Assembly (NCBI GenBank): GCA_001642415.1
Contig: LTDK01000135.1
Span: 78,730-142,729, forward strand
Direction of reading: 5' to 3'
From: Nematocida ironsii
Lineage: Eukaryota > Microsporidia
Length of the DNA: 64,000 nucleotides
Positions 9,708 to 18,741 of the stretch are shown piece after piece. The notes beneath the pieces were generated by a model, which did not search any database, was not told where the DNA came from, and was given only the letters and a program-made list of their open reading frames with translations. Each line of letters begins with the position of its first letter. The stretch's first letter is position 1. The position numbers and the translations under genes were made by a program.

Positions 9708-9855
9708 TAGTCATAAATACTGCATAAATTATCAGGAGGTGCTAAAGCAATGGCAATTCCTACATTTTCATATTTTTTATCATGGGCTGCTACGATTTCC
9801 ATCCACTCAGATCGAGGCATGCATGGAATCTCAGGTTTAGTCGGGGTTTGTTGAG
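9708..9855 (-). pseudogene. apparent C-terminal continuation of the 9856-10461 gene in another frame
   Basis: Directly after the stop of the upstream frame, another minus-strand frame stays open to a TAA at 9708-9710. It encodes a protein-like stretch including PRSEWMEIVAAHDKKYENVG and then IAIALAPPDNLCSIYD. The two frames meet within CCTAAAGAGAAATAA, where one missing A in the AAA run would explain the shift. Either the gene carries a frameshift, or the assembly has an error, or the stretch is chance. The non-random composition compared with the flanking DNA favours the first two. Confidence 0.45.
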
Positions 9856-10461
9856 TTATTTCTCTTTAGGCCTATAATCATATGAATGTTCATTGTAATC
9901 ATATGATGTATGTGGAGTATCAAATGGATCAGATAAGGATTTGTCTGATTTTTGCATTTGTAGTGCTTTTGATATTAAATATGAATGCTGTTTACTACTT
10001 ATTAAACTATGCTCATTATTTCTTAACGTATTACATGATTTATTTTTAATTATGCCTCTACATGGTAATATTTTTTCTTGTTTTTTATCAACGGATAGCA
10101 TATAAATTCCTTTTATAATTGCAATAAGTCCTATTAATATTAATAACCTATTATAGTATGTGTTAAATGCTCTGATAAATATAATAAATGAATTATTTCT
10201 TCTGTTATTAATTGCACGTGGATATGCTTCATTACTTTCTATTATATTACTATTATATACTGGTTCATTATGATCATTGTGCAATAAGTTATTTGCTGTA
10301 GTATGATTTGAGACATTTTCTGTTTCTACTGTGCTTACTTGCGTATATTCATATTTAATTCTTATTATAGCTGTTATTATTGATATAAATATGAATACTA
10401 AACCTAATACTATCAAACTAACTCCTATTATTGCTCTAATCGTGGGATTATTTAATTTCAT
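9856..10461 (-). CDS. unrecognised two-helix membrane protein, 201 residues (possibly frameshifted at the 3' end)
   Basis: I do not recognise a family. Residues 9-34 form a strong hydrophobic segment (IIGVSLIVLGLVFIFISII) and residues about 103-123 a second one (YNRLLILIGLIAIIKGIYML). The ~65 residues between are polar and rich in Asn and His; the C-terminal third is polar, with repeats of the type YDYNEHSYDYR. The topology suits a small membrane protein with one soluble loop and a soluble tail. ACCC lies five bases before the ATG. It sits between two direct repeats and its frame seems to continue in another phase after the stop (9708-9855), so the present end may be premature. Composition is more AT-biased than the housekeeping genes, as expected of a fast-evolving lineage-specific gene. 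Confidence 0.6.
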   Translation of the reverse strand: MKLNNPTIRAIIGVSLIVLGLVFIFISIITAIIRIKYEYTQVSTVETENVSNHTTANNLLHNDHNEPVYNSNIIESNEAYPRAINNRRNNSFIIFIRAFNTYYNRLLILIGLIAIIKGIYMLSVDKKQEKILPCRGIIKNKSCNTLRNNEHSLISSKQHSYLISKALQMQKSDKSLSDPFDTPHTSYDYNEHSYDYRPKEK

Positions 10462-10534
10462 TCAAGGGTAAAAAATTTTAATGATTTATTTCTATATAGA
10501 AATTAGAAAATCTGTTATTTTTATATAATATATA

Positions 10535-10696
10535 AGTTGGCTACTCACTGGTACATTATTGAGACTCATTCACAATTTTTTATTATTCTCGTTTTATATA
10601 GCTTCAATTTCCATATACAGTTCTATAAGACTTCCCAGATATGGGTATGAGGCTTCCACACTAGACATGGTTCCTCTTATACGATAGAAACCAACA
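10535..10696 (+). repeat. direct repeat, copy 2 (~162 bp)
   Basis: Partner of 9257-9414 in the same orientation, 1278 bases away start to start. It lies 74 bases before the start codon of the minus-strand gene at 10461, so it may hold that gene's upstream region. The central part is almost identical between copies; the outer thirds carry scattered substitutions and small insertions or deletions. Confidence 0.75.
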
Positions 10697-10761
10697 AGTT
10701 TGTTAAGTAACCCTGTTTATTTGGCGTGTATATATTTTGATATTTTTTGTTTTTCTATTCT

Positions 10762-10944
10762 ATGTTTCGTAAGATATTAACAATGGGATTAAAAGTAATT
10801 CCGGTTTCAAATATTATAAATATAACCAAAGGCATTATAAGATATAGTCACACAACAAATACACCTAAGATAGAAGCAGTCTGTACCGTATCTCCCATTA
10901 TGGATACAACAGAGGGGCATTCAGTAAATCCAAATATGAAATAA
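10762..10944 (+). CDS. possible small protein, 60 residues (weak)
   Basis: A short frame starting MFRKILTMGLKVIPV and ending in a polar tail. It has a weakly hydrophobic, basic N-terminus and resembles nothing I know. It begins 66 bases after repeat copy 2. It could be a remnant of a duplicated neighbour or chance; no start-proximal C-rich element is visible. Confidence 0.2.
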   Translation: MFRKILTMGLKVIPVSNIINITKGIIRYSHTTNTPKIEAVCTVSPIMDTTEGHSVNPNMK

Positions 10945-11225
10945 ATTAAAAGCGTTAATAAGTAAGTCTAGGGATAAAAATAGAGAAACCGCAAAATTTA
11001 AATAAAGGCAAATAAATAATAAAAATATATTAGCTAGAAATATATACAAAAGGGTTATTAGCAAACAAACACAATAAAAGAAGTGAACAATATGGATGTT
11101 TCTATTAAAATTTTAGAATGCATTATTGTTTACTTAATAACTCTGTTTATGGATGCAGTATGCAAAAACAAATATTTATAAAAAGAATAATAACCCGAAA
11201 AATGCTAAATAGCCCGTTGCAATTG

Positions 11226-11290
11226 CAGGCAGTGTGCTGAGATGTTCTCAGAAAGCAAAGATATTAATCAACAACAAATCTCTTTGCCTG
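11226..11290 (+). ncRNA. candidate structured RNA, nested hairpins
   Basis: CAGGCA (11226-11231) can pair with TGCCTG (11285-11290), enclosing a perfect hairpin CTGAGA-TGT-TCTCAG (11237-11251) and a second possible stem (GCAAAG with CTTTGC, overlapping the outer stem). The patch stands out from its AT-rich surroundings. I cannot assign it to a family; it is not a tRNA, since no T-arm sequence is present. The strand is a guess. Confidence 0.3.
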
Positions 11291-11563
11291 TGTCTACCAT
11301 GTGTAATAATATTATAAACACACGACTCACCGTAATACATACACTATACACTACTATTTATGTGTACAGGTTTTTATATACTGTAAGATAAATACACCAA
11401 AAATCCCATATATTTGGCCTTCTGCAACAGCCGTACGATTTCAGATGTATATTAATATAATATCTCAGTGCGGTGTAGTTTGTTTCAGTGAATATAGACA
11501 TCTCAATACTGCCTGCTGCCTGCCATCTGTGGTGGTGTGCAGCGGGGATAGCCTAGCGCGTAT

Positions 11564-11638
11564 AGCCACATTCACGTGTATAGTACACGATGTGGCTGCC
11601 TGTAATAATTTTCCATAGATCAGGCACATATTCTATGG
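11564..11638 (+). ncRNA. candidate structured RNA, two hairpins
   Basis: AGCCACAT (11564-11571) pairs perfectly with ATGTGGCT (11590-11597), and inside it GTGTA pairs with TACAC around the loop TAG. Sixteen bases on, CCATAGA (11613-11619) pairs with TCTATGG (11632-11638). The preceding 60 bases are unusually GC-rich and include TAGCCTAGCGC, close to a pol III A-box, but there is no B-box and no tRNA fold. Family unknown; the strand is a guess. Confidence 0.3.
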
Positions 11639-11737
11639 CAGTTGTAAATAAAGTAAGTTTGTTTATTGCGTTAAATATAACGCTAGATGTGAAATCTGAG
11701 AGTGGTACGACTATCTAATATTAATAAGCCTGCCTAT

Positions 11738-13273
11738 TTATCCTCGTCTTACTCCTCCTCTTGGCCTGTTGTTTCCTCCAAATCTGCTATTTCCTCCGAA
11801 TCTTCTATTTCCTCCGCCATAGTTGTCTCCTCCTCTTGAAGCAAGTGCTGCAAGATCCTGAGGTATTTCTTGATTAGAGTCCTTTAGGATTTCTGTGTAT
11901 TTTCTAGCATTTGATCTGTCATCTTTAGGTGAGAAGAAAGTAATTGAGAGGCCTTCCTCTGAATTTCCTCTAGCAGTTCTTCCTATTCTGTGGATGTAGT
12001 CTTCACAGTTTGTTGGGAAGTCGTAGTTGATAACTGCCTTGACGTCTTTAACATCAAGACCTCTTGCAGCGACGTCTGTTGCCACAAGAATGCTTCTTCT
12101 TCCGGATTTGAAGTCCTGGATAATTCTGTCTCTCTGGTTCTGTGGCTTGTCTCCGTGAAGTGCCTCTGCTGGCCATCCATACTCCTGCATCTTGTCAACT
12201 AGGTCATCACATCGCCTCTTTTGGTTACAGAAAATAATGATCTTGGGGTTGGCCTTCTCATCGCCTGCTACGTCAGTAAGTACATCAGAAAGCATCTTGT
12301 CCTTCTCCCAGTGGTCTACCATGAAAGTCTTCTGTGTGATCTTCACATTGGCTACCAGATCGGCGGATCCAATCTTGACCTGTATGTAGTCTGTCATGTA
12401 GTTTCTGGCAAGGGATCTTACTTCCTTTGGCCATGTTGCGGACCACATAAGAGTCTGTCTCTTTGGGTTGGTCTCTGGAATAATTCTCTTGAGCTGTGGC
12501 TCGAATCCCATATCCAACATTCTGTCAGCCTCGTCAAGAACTAAGAAAGAAACTCTGCTCATGAACACAGCTTTCTGGTCGAAAAGATCAATAAGTCTTC
12601 CTGGGGTGGCGATAAGAATTTCAGCACCTCTTCTAATTGCTCCCTTCTGTGGGCCTGCTGGGGCACCTCCATATACAGCAACTGTTCTCAGGCCAAAGTA
12701 CTTGGCGTACTTGGATGCCTCTTCCTCAATCTGGGAAACTAACTCTCTGGTTGGGGCAAGAACTAAAACAATTGGCCCGTCTCCAGATCTTAGTGGCTTC
12801 TGTGCCTTGGCGTGTATTAAGGCAGGGAGAATGAATGAAAGAGTCTTACCAGATCCAGTATTGGCTACACCGACCATGTCCCTTCCAGAAAGGGCCATTG
12901 GCCATCCCTGTGCTTGAATAGGAGTGGGTGCGCTGTATCCTGCACTCTTGAATGCTGTCATGACGCTTGATGGGAATCCAAAGTACTCAAAGTTTAAGCA
13001 TGGCTTTGGAATGTTTTCTCCTGTAATAGTCATGTCAAACTGCTTTCTTAAGTCATTCACTTCCTGCTCTGTTAAATTTGCTTGTGCAGTGTGCTCAGTG
13101 TAGAATTCTTTGTCAAACTCAACTGGGCCGTTGTCCTGCATGGTTTCTCCAAACCCGCCTCTTCTTTGTCCGCTGAATCTTCCATTTTCCTTTCTATCAC
13201 CTGATGAGAAGTCTCCTCTTCGTTTAAAGTCTCCTCCAAAATTGCTGCTTCCTCCGTAACTGTTATATGCCAT
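11738..13273 (-). CDS. DBP2: DEAD-box RNA helicase, DBP2/DDX5 type
   Basis: ATP-dependent RNA helicase of 511 residues, near the usual length of yeast Dbp2. Visible motifs in order: the Q-motif region GFPSSVMTAFKSAGYSAPTPIQ (up to residue 120, split here by a turn), motif I ANTGSGKT (137-144), Ia APTREL, GG, TPGR, DEAD (247-250), SAT (278-280), the C-terminal RecA domain with ATDVAARGLDV, and HRIGRTARG (428-436). Both ends are rich in Gly and Arg (N-terminal YGGSSNFGGDFKRRG, C-terminal RRFGGNSRFGG), typical of RNA-binding tails in Dbp2/p68. Family roles include ribosome biogenesis, mRNP remodelling and mRNA decay. The gene uses visibly more G+C than its surroundings, in keeping with high expression. 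Ded1-type proteins are the nearest alternative, but the FGFPSSV...GWPMALSGRD wording is that of Dbp2. Confidence 0.95.
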   Translation of the reverse strand: MAYNSYGGSSNFGGDFKRRGDFSSGDRKENGRFSGQRRGGFGETMQDNGPVEFDKEFYTEHTAQANLTEQEVNDLRKQFDMTITGENIPKPCLNFEYFGFPSSVMTAFKSAGYSAPTPIQAQGWPMALSGRDMVGVANTGSGKTLSFILPALIHAKAQKPLRSGDGPIVLVLAPTRELVSQIEEEASKYAKYFGLRTVAVYGGAPAGPQKGAIRRGAEILIATPGRLIDLFDQKAVFMSRVSFLVLDEADRMLDMGFEPQLKRIIPETNPKRQTLMWSATWPKEVRSLARNYMTDYIQVKIGSADLVANVKITQKTFMVDHWEKDKMLSDVLTDVAGDEKANPKIIIFCNQKRRCDDLVDKMQEYGWPAEALHGDKPQNQRDRIIQDFKSGRRSILVATDVAARGLDVKDVKAVINYDFPTNCEDYIHRIGRTARGNSEEGLSITFFSPKDDRSNARKYTEILKDSNQEIPQDLAALASRGGDNYGGGNRRFGGNSRFGGNNRPRGGVRRG

Positions 13274-13774
13274 TGTACAAGGATAAAAAATTTTTTCTTA
13301 AATAGTTTGAAAAAATAAAATTTGCTTATTTTTCTTACAATTCCGCCAGAAGTTTTAATTAAATATACTGCATAAGCTGTTAACTCAAAAAAACGTTCAT
13401 CTAATTTTCTTCAAATATTTCAACTCTTCTAATAAAGGCATATGAAACTGCCAGTTCAAGTGATTTTCATTTCAAACAGCTCAATATAACCCAGATATAC
13501 TAAGTGCATACAAGACGTACGCTCTAACTATACACATACTATATACACATCAGTTTTTGGGTTATATAGAAAGATGAAACGTAAATACTTTGAATTTGCA
13601 TAGATGAAAAAGAACATTTAGTAGGTTTTTTTAGACAATGAGAGGATTTGCATTATGCAGGAATATTATTTTATGCGTATAATATGATTATGGCATGCTA
13701 TATATGTTTATTGATTTAAATTTACTTTGTTTTAGCCATTAGTGCGATTTAGACACACTCTGACTGTGCACTCA
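13274..13774. other. gene-free interval between DBP2 and ELP3
   Basis: 500 bases with no supported gene. Two variants of the recurring intergenic motif face each other here: ATATAACCCAGATA (about 13485-13498) and TTTTGGGTTATATA (about 13555-13568), which could pair as a loose hairpin. Confidence 0.5.
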
Positions 13775-15406
13775 TTACAGTTCTTTAGACATGTACACTC
13801 CGTCTATTTCATACCCAAGCTTTCTGTAGTAATTACGGGTTCCAATCCCTGAGATGATTGCCAGCTTTGAAGACCCGTGCTCTTCTCTTGCAATTCTCTC
13901 AGCCTCTTCTACTAGCATTTTCCCATATCCCTGGTGCTGGAATTTTGAAAAGTCCTTTCCTTTAACTGGTACAACACTTCCGTAAACATGCAATTCTCTT
14001 ACTATAGAAACCCTTCCTAATAATTCCTCGCGGAAAGTAGAAGGCCCGCATTTTCGCAGTCTGAGAAGGCCGACTAGAATGTCTTTAGAAGTATCCTCAT
14101 ACGAAAGGAATGTCTCCCACCCATCGCTTGCAACATAGTCCCTGCGAACCAGCTCAACCTTCTCTGGAAGCTCATTCGTGTGTATATTATTAATCCCCAC
14201 TTCACGGGTTCTGATGTCTCTGCAAGAAAGACCTTGCTCCTTGAGCCTTGACAGAACAATTTCTCTAATATTCCCGTGCTCTACTCCAGAGCTGACCAAA
14301 GTCATTGGAATATCCCTCTGTACTCTGTATATCCGTATCCATGGAGGGACCATTGTAAATATCTGCCCAAGCAGGTCGATTAGCTCATTTGGAGAGTAGT
14401 TTGTGTACTTCCCATTCTTCCACAGCTCGTATAAACCAGTCCCTCTTATCACAAGTGTAGGATATATTTTGAGCCCATCTGTTCTAAACCGAGGATTTGA
14501 AAAGAACTCATAGAATTGAAGTATGTCTCGCTCCATATCAACATTTGGGAGATTCGGCATCATGTGTGTGACTATTTTATATCCCGTGTCCTTTGTAAGC
14601 TTAAAAGACTCGCATACATCCCTCACAGAGTGCCCTCTATTTGTGTCTACTGCAATGTCTTCAAAAACACTTTGCACACCTATTTCCAGCCTGGTGCACC
14701 CATACGACAGCAAATCATTTAAGTGTCGAGACATACAGAAGTCCGGCCGGGTTTCTATTGTTATACCTACACACTTGCTTGTGCTTCTTTCACTAAAGAA
14801 TATTGCTTCTTCCAGAGTGTGCGACTCCCTTCGAGTAAGAGCATCGTGCAGCTTCATTATAAACCAGCTGCGATATTCTTTATCAAGCGACATAAATGTT
14901 CCCCCCATTATAATATACTCTACCTTGTCTACACTGTGGCCAAGTAGAGAAAGCTGTTTGAGCCGATCGGTACTTTGCCTGTATGGATCGTACCTTCCTC
15001 TAATAGCTCGCATACTAGTTGGCTCATATCCAGTGTACGACTGCGTGCTGTACTCAAAGTCAGAGTCAGGTCCTCCTGGGCAGTACACGCATATGTTCCC
15101 AGTAATGGCAATGTGCGGACACCTGTGCGGCTTGGCCATCACGGCAACCACCGCAACTCCAGATGCCGTCCGAATAGGCTTTACTTTCAGCCGGGAAATG
15201 ACTGACGTGTCCTCCTCTGAGACAGTAGACAGTATCTGAGAAAGCTTTGGGGTGTCTTTCAGCCCGTGCTTCTTTGCCATCTTTTGTATAACATCCTTTA
15301 TTTTAACTTTGTTTTCCGTGTCATTCTTTATAATTGAAACTATCTCGGCGCACGCAGCATGCAGCCCGCCAGAGGAATTCTTCCTGCACGTTATTTCCAA
15401 TGACAT
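13775..15406 (-). CDS. ELP3: Elongator catalytic subunit ELP3 (radical SAM tRNA acetyltransferase)
   Basis: 543 residues, the same length class as yeast and human Elp3. The radical-SAM half has the iron-sulfur cysteines C96, C106 and C109 in [18 protein letters not shown], followed by [20 protein letters not shown]. The C-terminal GNAT domain (about 390-543) ends with [20 protein letters not shown] and [15 protein letters not shown], the acetyl-CoA-binding part. Elp3 modifies the wobble uridine of tRNAs through a cm5U intermediate, acting in Elongator in the cytosol. All key residues are present, so the enzyme should be active. Nothing else from Elongator is in the window. It diverges from the MBOAT gene with 233 bases between starts. 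Confidence 0.97.
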   Translation of the reverse strand: MSLEITCRKNSSGGLHAACAEIVSIIKNDTENKVKIKDVIQKMAKKHGLKDTPKLSQILSTVSEEDTSVISRLKVKPIRTASGVAVVAVMAKPHRCPHIAITGNICVYCPGGPDSDFEYSTQSYTGYEPTSMRAIRGRYDPYRQSTDRLKQLSLLGHSVDKVEYIIMGGTFMSLDKEYRSWFIMKLHDALTRRESHTLEEAIFFSERSTSKCVGITIETRPDFCMSRHLNDLLSYGCTRLEIGVQSVFEDIAVDTNRGHSVRDVCESFKLTKDTGYKIVTHMMPNLPNVDMERDILQFYEFFSNPRFRTDGLKIYPTLVIRGTGLYELWKNGKYTNYSPNELIDLLGQIFTMVPPWIRIYRVQRDIPMTLVSSGVEHGNIREIVLSRLKEQGLSCRDIRTREVGINNIHTNELPEKVELVRRDYVASDGWETFLSYEDTSKDILVGLLRLRKCGPSTFREELLGRVSIVRELHVYGSVVPVKGKDFSKFQHQGYGKMLVEEAERIAREEHGSSKLAIISGIGTRNYYRKLGYEIDGVYMSKEL

Positions 15407-15639
15407 TGCGAATTAAAATTTTTGTGCATATTTGCAAGTTTATAAAGCACTAAAATATTTACACAGAGACGAGCTTGGACCAAATCGGCAGCGCATGCTA
15501 ATACATCTCTGCCGCCGAGCATTATAGCCAGATTAAAGCACTCTGGGGTTTAGACATTTTTATTAGATAATTTTCTGTTGATTGTATAAAAAGTTTTATT
15601 TATAATACAAGCATAAAGGATAAATGTTTTATTTTTAAT

Positions 15640-17073
15640 ATGCCCATGTCATTATCAGATTTAGTTAGGAAAGGATTTCAGATCGGTAACACAGCATTTA
15701 CCACAGGAACAGAGCATTGCTTTAAACTGATGGAAACAGAAGATATAAATGCGGTTACTGGCATAATTCTATCATTTTTATTCGGACTAATAACACCACA
15801 TGTTACAAACCGATTCTTTGTTAGGGAGGTGTTTAATATGCTAACTGGTGCCTTGGTTCTCTCTTGCCTATACCAACTTAAGAATTTCCTGCTTTTACTA
15901 TCAGGAATTCCTCTTAATTTAATCTTATCATACATTCCAATTAAAGAGAAAAAGAAGAGAACTAAAGTGTTTATTCTAGTGAATCTTGTGCATTTAGTGG
16001 TTACATACGCATTTAGAGACTCTTCCGAGAAGAACTCATTCTTTATGCTTACACTAACAGCATTCTTTATGAAGTATTTATACATTGGTATGGAGTATCT
16101 TCCTCGTACACACGGGTTTATGGCATACTTTGGATATGTACTCTTTTTGCCAGGTATTCGGTATGGCCCAGTCATGAGCTTTGGTGCCTACCAAAAGTGG
16201 CTTAGCACAGGATATTTATACTTAGTGGAAACAGAAGACAAGGCCATCATAAAAAGAATTGTTGGAGAAACAGAAAATGAGAGAGAAATTATAAGCTTAA
16301 AAGAGGACTATGTAATGCACAAGTACAGCAAGCTTATAACATCCTCTACTGGACTGGCAATATGCTCTTTTGCGTTTATAATCTCTTACAGAGCTGTAAA
16401 CAGTTATATAGAGACTGCGCGGAATAACATGCTAAGCTACTGTAAAATAGACTTTGGATATTCAGTGTTATACACATACAAGCTATTTTACATTGCATTC
16501 TTATGGCTGTCTGAAGAAGCAGTTTGTCAAATAGCATTCATTAATAACATGCAGAATGTCAGATTACTTCCATTTGTAACTTTCTGGCGAGCACATGAAT
16601 TCTTTTCTCTATGGAACATACAAGGGTCTAAGTTTATGCACAGCATAAACAGACTTCTCTCAGAAGAAGAAAAGAAAGAAGAGCCAAAAGAAAAATTAAA
16701 AGAAGACGAGAAAACAACTGACTCACCTACGGATACAAACAATACAGACGTGCGTTTGAAAGAACACATAAAAGTATCAATTATATCGTACGGGCATTTG
16801 CTGCTATTCCCAATGAATTTAGAATCCATGCTTATTTCTATACCAACTGTTCTTTTAATTGGTTTAATTAAGGACATTCCCACGGCTAGAAGCAACTTTA
16901 TAATTTATAGAACACTATGTGAAGTGTTTGGATGGTTTGGATACATCTTGATTTTTACATATTTTATGGTTCCTCTAGTTCATGGCCCACTAGAGACCCT
17001 AAACATCTGGAGAATCTCATTTGCATACGGGCACTTTTTATGCATACCTGGAATTATTGCAAGCATTCTTTAA
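15640..17073 (+). CDS. MBOAT-family lysophospholipid acyltransferase (ALE1/LPCAT-like)
   Basis: Polytopic membrane protein of 477 residues with about nine hydrophobic segments. LPGIRYGPVMSFGAYQKWL (about 169-187) matches the family phrase seen in Ale1/LPCAT proteins (FPG...GP...Y..Y..W). The later FWRAHEFFSLWNIQGSKFMH (about 308-327) corresponds to the MBOAT region with the conserved Asn, and YGHLLLFPMNLES (about 386-398) is the likely catalytic-His segment. Family members re-acylate lysophospholipids in the endoplasmic reticulum. An acidic/lysine-rich insert (about 335-370, EEEKKEEPKEKLKEDEK) separates these motifs and is probably a cytosolic loop. Two in-frame ATGs are possible (15640 and 15646), and the choice makes almost no difference. 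Assignment within MBOAT (LPLAT rather than sterol or protein acyltransferase) is moderate. Confidence 0.75.
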   Translation: MPMSLSDLVRKGFQIGNTAFTTGTEHCFKLMETEDINAVTGIILSFLFGLITPHVTNRFFVREVFNMLTGALVLSCLYQLKNFLLLLSGIPLNLILSYIPIKEKKKRTKVFILVNLVHLVVTYAFRDSSEKNSFFMLTLTAFFMKYLYIGMEYLPRTHGFMAYFGYVLFLPGIRYGPVMSFGAYQKWLSTGYLYLVETEDKAIIKRIVGETENEREIISLKEDYVMHKYSKLITSSTGLAICSFAFIISYRAVNSYIETARNNMLSYCKIDFGYSVLYTYKLFYIAFLWLSEEAVCQIAFINNMQNVRLLPFVTFWRAHEFFSLWNIQGSKFMHSINRLLSEEEKKEEPKEKLKEDEKTTDSPTDTNNTDVRLKEHIKVSIISYGHLLLFPMNLESMLISIPTVLLIGLIKDIPTARSNFIIYRTLCEVFGWFGYILIFTYFMVPLVHGPLETLNIWRISFAYGHFLCIPGIIASIL

Positions 17074-17253
17074 GATATATCACTACTACTAAGATGTGTA
17101 AGTCAAAGTAAAAAGATCGCACTGCTTGAAATATAAAACAATCCTACATATTTGTCGGATAAAATACCAAATAAACAGATATTATTTATTCACTTATTGC
17201 ACTGATAATAATGTAATAACTCGAAAATATGCACAAGTACTTGTTGGAGTATG

Positions 17254-18273
17254 TTAATCGCTAAAAAATTTGTGCCGAAGTGCTTCATCTGCTGTTATTC
17301 TCTCAGATGAGTTTAGCTTAAGCATCTTTTCTAGCAGGTCAAAGACAGAACTTGGAAACTGCACATCCTTCTTATTTGCTATCTCGACTATTTTCTGAAA
17401 GGAAACTGCCGGATGCATGCACGCTTCTATATTGCTTTTCCATACTCTTTTGTAAAACTTTGCAGCTTTTCTCATCTCTTCATCTCCGAATATACTTCCT
17501 ATCTCCACCAATGTATTTATATCATCCTTAGAGGTAAAGAACGGATACTTTCTACATAAAAGAGACAGAAGAATCACCCCGGCACTCCATATGTCAATTG
17601 CAGTGCTTTGTGATTCGACCCGAAATAACACCTCAGGGGCTTTAAACCCACGAGTGCCTGACCGAGATGCAGTCATTACTGGTCGGGTGTCTCTAACAAT
17701 GTATCCAGGCGCTTTGGACATTACAGGCTTATTCTGTCCGCATATGTGCGAGCTAAAAAAGAACATTCTTCTTTTAGCACTTTCTTCCTTTGCGTCCTCG
17801 CCTCCCTCCTTTTTTTCTATCCTTTGAGAAAGCCCAAAGTCAATTAAGCACCCAGTCTTTGTCTCTAAGTTATACAGAAAGTTGCTTGGCTTTATATCCC
17901 GGTGGATGATATTCTGTGAATGAACGCCCTGTATGGCTGTTAGCAGCTCAAACATATAGTACTTTATATCTGATATGGTTGATTTTATAATCATCTCTTT
18001 AAAGTCGGTCATTTCTATATATGGGAATGCAATGCATATTTCCTTTCCTTCCCGGTAAATGTCAATGATTTCAATAATATTCTTCATTCCCTGCAGACTC
18101 ATTAGAATTTTAAGTTCATTAGCTATCCTGCCAGAGGCCGTGGTGCGTGTAATTTTCTTAATTGCAACCTTTCCTCTACCCTCTTCCCTTTCTGCCAAGT
18201 ACACTGTACTAAATGCCCCCTCTCCTATTTTATGGACTATTCTAAAGTTCTGTTGAAAATTATTGTTGTTCAT
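17254..18273 (-). CDS. CDC7: CDC7-like serine/threonine kinase
   Basis: 339-residue kinase with almost nothing outside the catalytic domain. It shows the glycine loop GEGAFS (17-22), VAIKK with the lysine at 39, HRDIKPSNFLYN (124-135), DFGL (145-148), and GTRGFKAPEVL (206-216), the last two in the wording of Cdc7. A ~60-residue insert between DFG and APE, rich in charged residues and ending SKAPGYIVRDTRPV, corresponds to the family's kinase insert. Cdc7 with Dbf4 phosphorylates MCM proteins to fire replication origins. Yeast Cdc7 has 507 residues, so inserts and tails are reduced. Dbf4 is not in the window. It diverges from uL14 with only 36 bases between the start codons. Confidence 0.88.
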   Translation of the reverse strand: MNNNNFQQNFRIVHKIGEGAFSTVYLAEREEGRGKVAIKKITRTTASGRIANELKILMSLQGMKNIIEIIDIYREGKEICIAFPYIEMTDFKEMIIKSTISDIKYYMFELLTAIQGVHSQNIIHRDIKPSNFLYNLETKTGCLIDFGLSQRIEKKEGGEDAKEESAKRRMFFFSSHICGQNKPVMSKAPGYIVRDTRPVMTASRSGTRGFKAPEVLFRVESQSTAIDIWSAGVILLSLLCRKYPFFTSKDDINTLVEIGSIFGDEEMRKAAKFYKRVWKSNIEACMHPAVSFQKIVEIANKKDVQFPSSVFDLLEKMLKLNSSERITADEALRHKFFSD

Positions 18274-18309
18274 TTAACTTTTCTTTTTTCACTCCCCCAG
18301 TAATAAATA
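18274..18309. promoter_or_regulatory. 36-base divergent upstream region of CDC7 and uL14
   Basis: The whole spacer between two start codons. It holds CTCCCCCAG about 13-20 bases before the uL14 ATG, the C-rich type of element also present before eS25, uS15 and the TMA7-like gene. A weakly expressed kinase and a ribosomal protein must share or partition these 36 bases. Function inferred. Confidence 0.5.
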
Positions 18310-18741
18310 ATGGTAGGAAAGAACGAAAAGTCTGGATTAAAAAGAATTGCATCCCGTTACAAAATAACGGCAGGAGTGCAAGTTGGATCAGTCATCAACT
18401 GTGCTGACAATGGAGGAGCCAAGGTAGTCAAGATTATTGCAGTTAAAGGATGTAAGTCAAGACTAAACAGACTTCCATTTGCAGCACCGGGTGACATTAT
18501 TGTAGCATCAGTCAAGAAGGGTAAGCCAGACATGAGAAAGAAAGTAGTGCCAGCTGTTCTTATTAGACAAAGAAAGTCATGGAGAAGAAAGGATGGAGTG
18601 TTCATTTCATTCGAAGACAATGCAGCAGTAGTTATCACTGCAAAGGGTGAAATTAAAGGAACTGCTATTTCTGGGCCAGTAGCCAAAGAGTGTGCAGAGT
18701 TATGGCCAAAGATTTCTTCTATGGCATCCTGCATTAAATAA
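18310..18741 (+). CDS. RPL23: 60S ribosomal protein uL14 (yeast L23)
   Basis: Large-subunit protein of 143 residues, the normal eukaryotic length being about 137-140. Typical stretches are [74 protein letters not shown] and [23 protein letters not shown]. The protein sits at the subunit interface by the sarcin-ricin loop and binds initiation factor 6 during maturation. The start at 18310 fits both the family N-terminus and the upstream C-run. Confidence 0.97.
   Translation: MVGKNEKSGLKRIASRYKITAGVQVGSVINCADNGGAKVVKIIAVKGCKSRLNRLPFAAPGDIIVASVKKGKPDMRKKVVPAVLIRQRKSWRRKDGVFISFEDNAAVVITAKGEIKGTAISGPVAKECAELWPKISSMASCIK

Larger units (their letters stand above)
10945..11737. other. gene-free interval with two foldable patches
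   Basis: About 790 bases without a supported gene before the 3' end of the DBP2-type helicase. It holds one recurring motif copy (11191-11200, TAACCCGAAA) and two GC-richer patches with clear base-pairing potential (11226-11290 and 11564-11638), listed separately. Confidence 0.55.

Noticed and set aside
11278..11288. ATCTCTTTGCC, identical to the 5' region of yeast U2 snRNA
   Set aside because: The following sequence does not match U2 (no branch-site-pairing GTAGTA in the right place), so the match is taken as chance.
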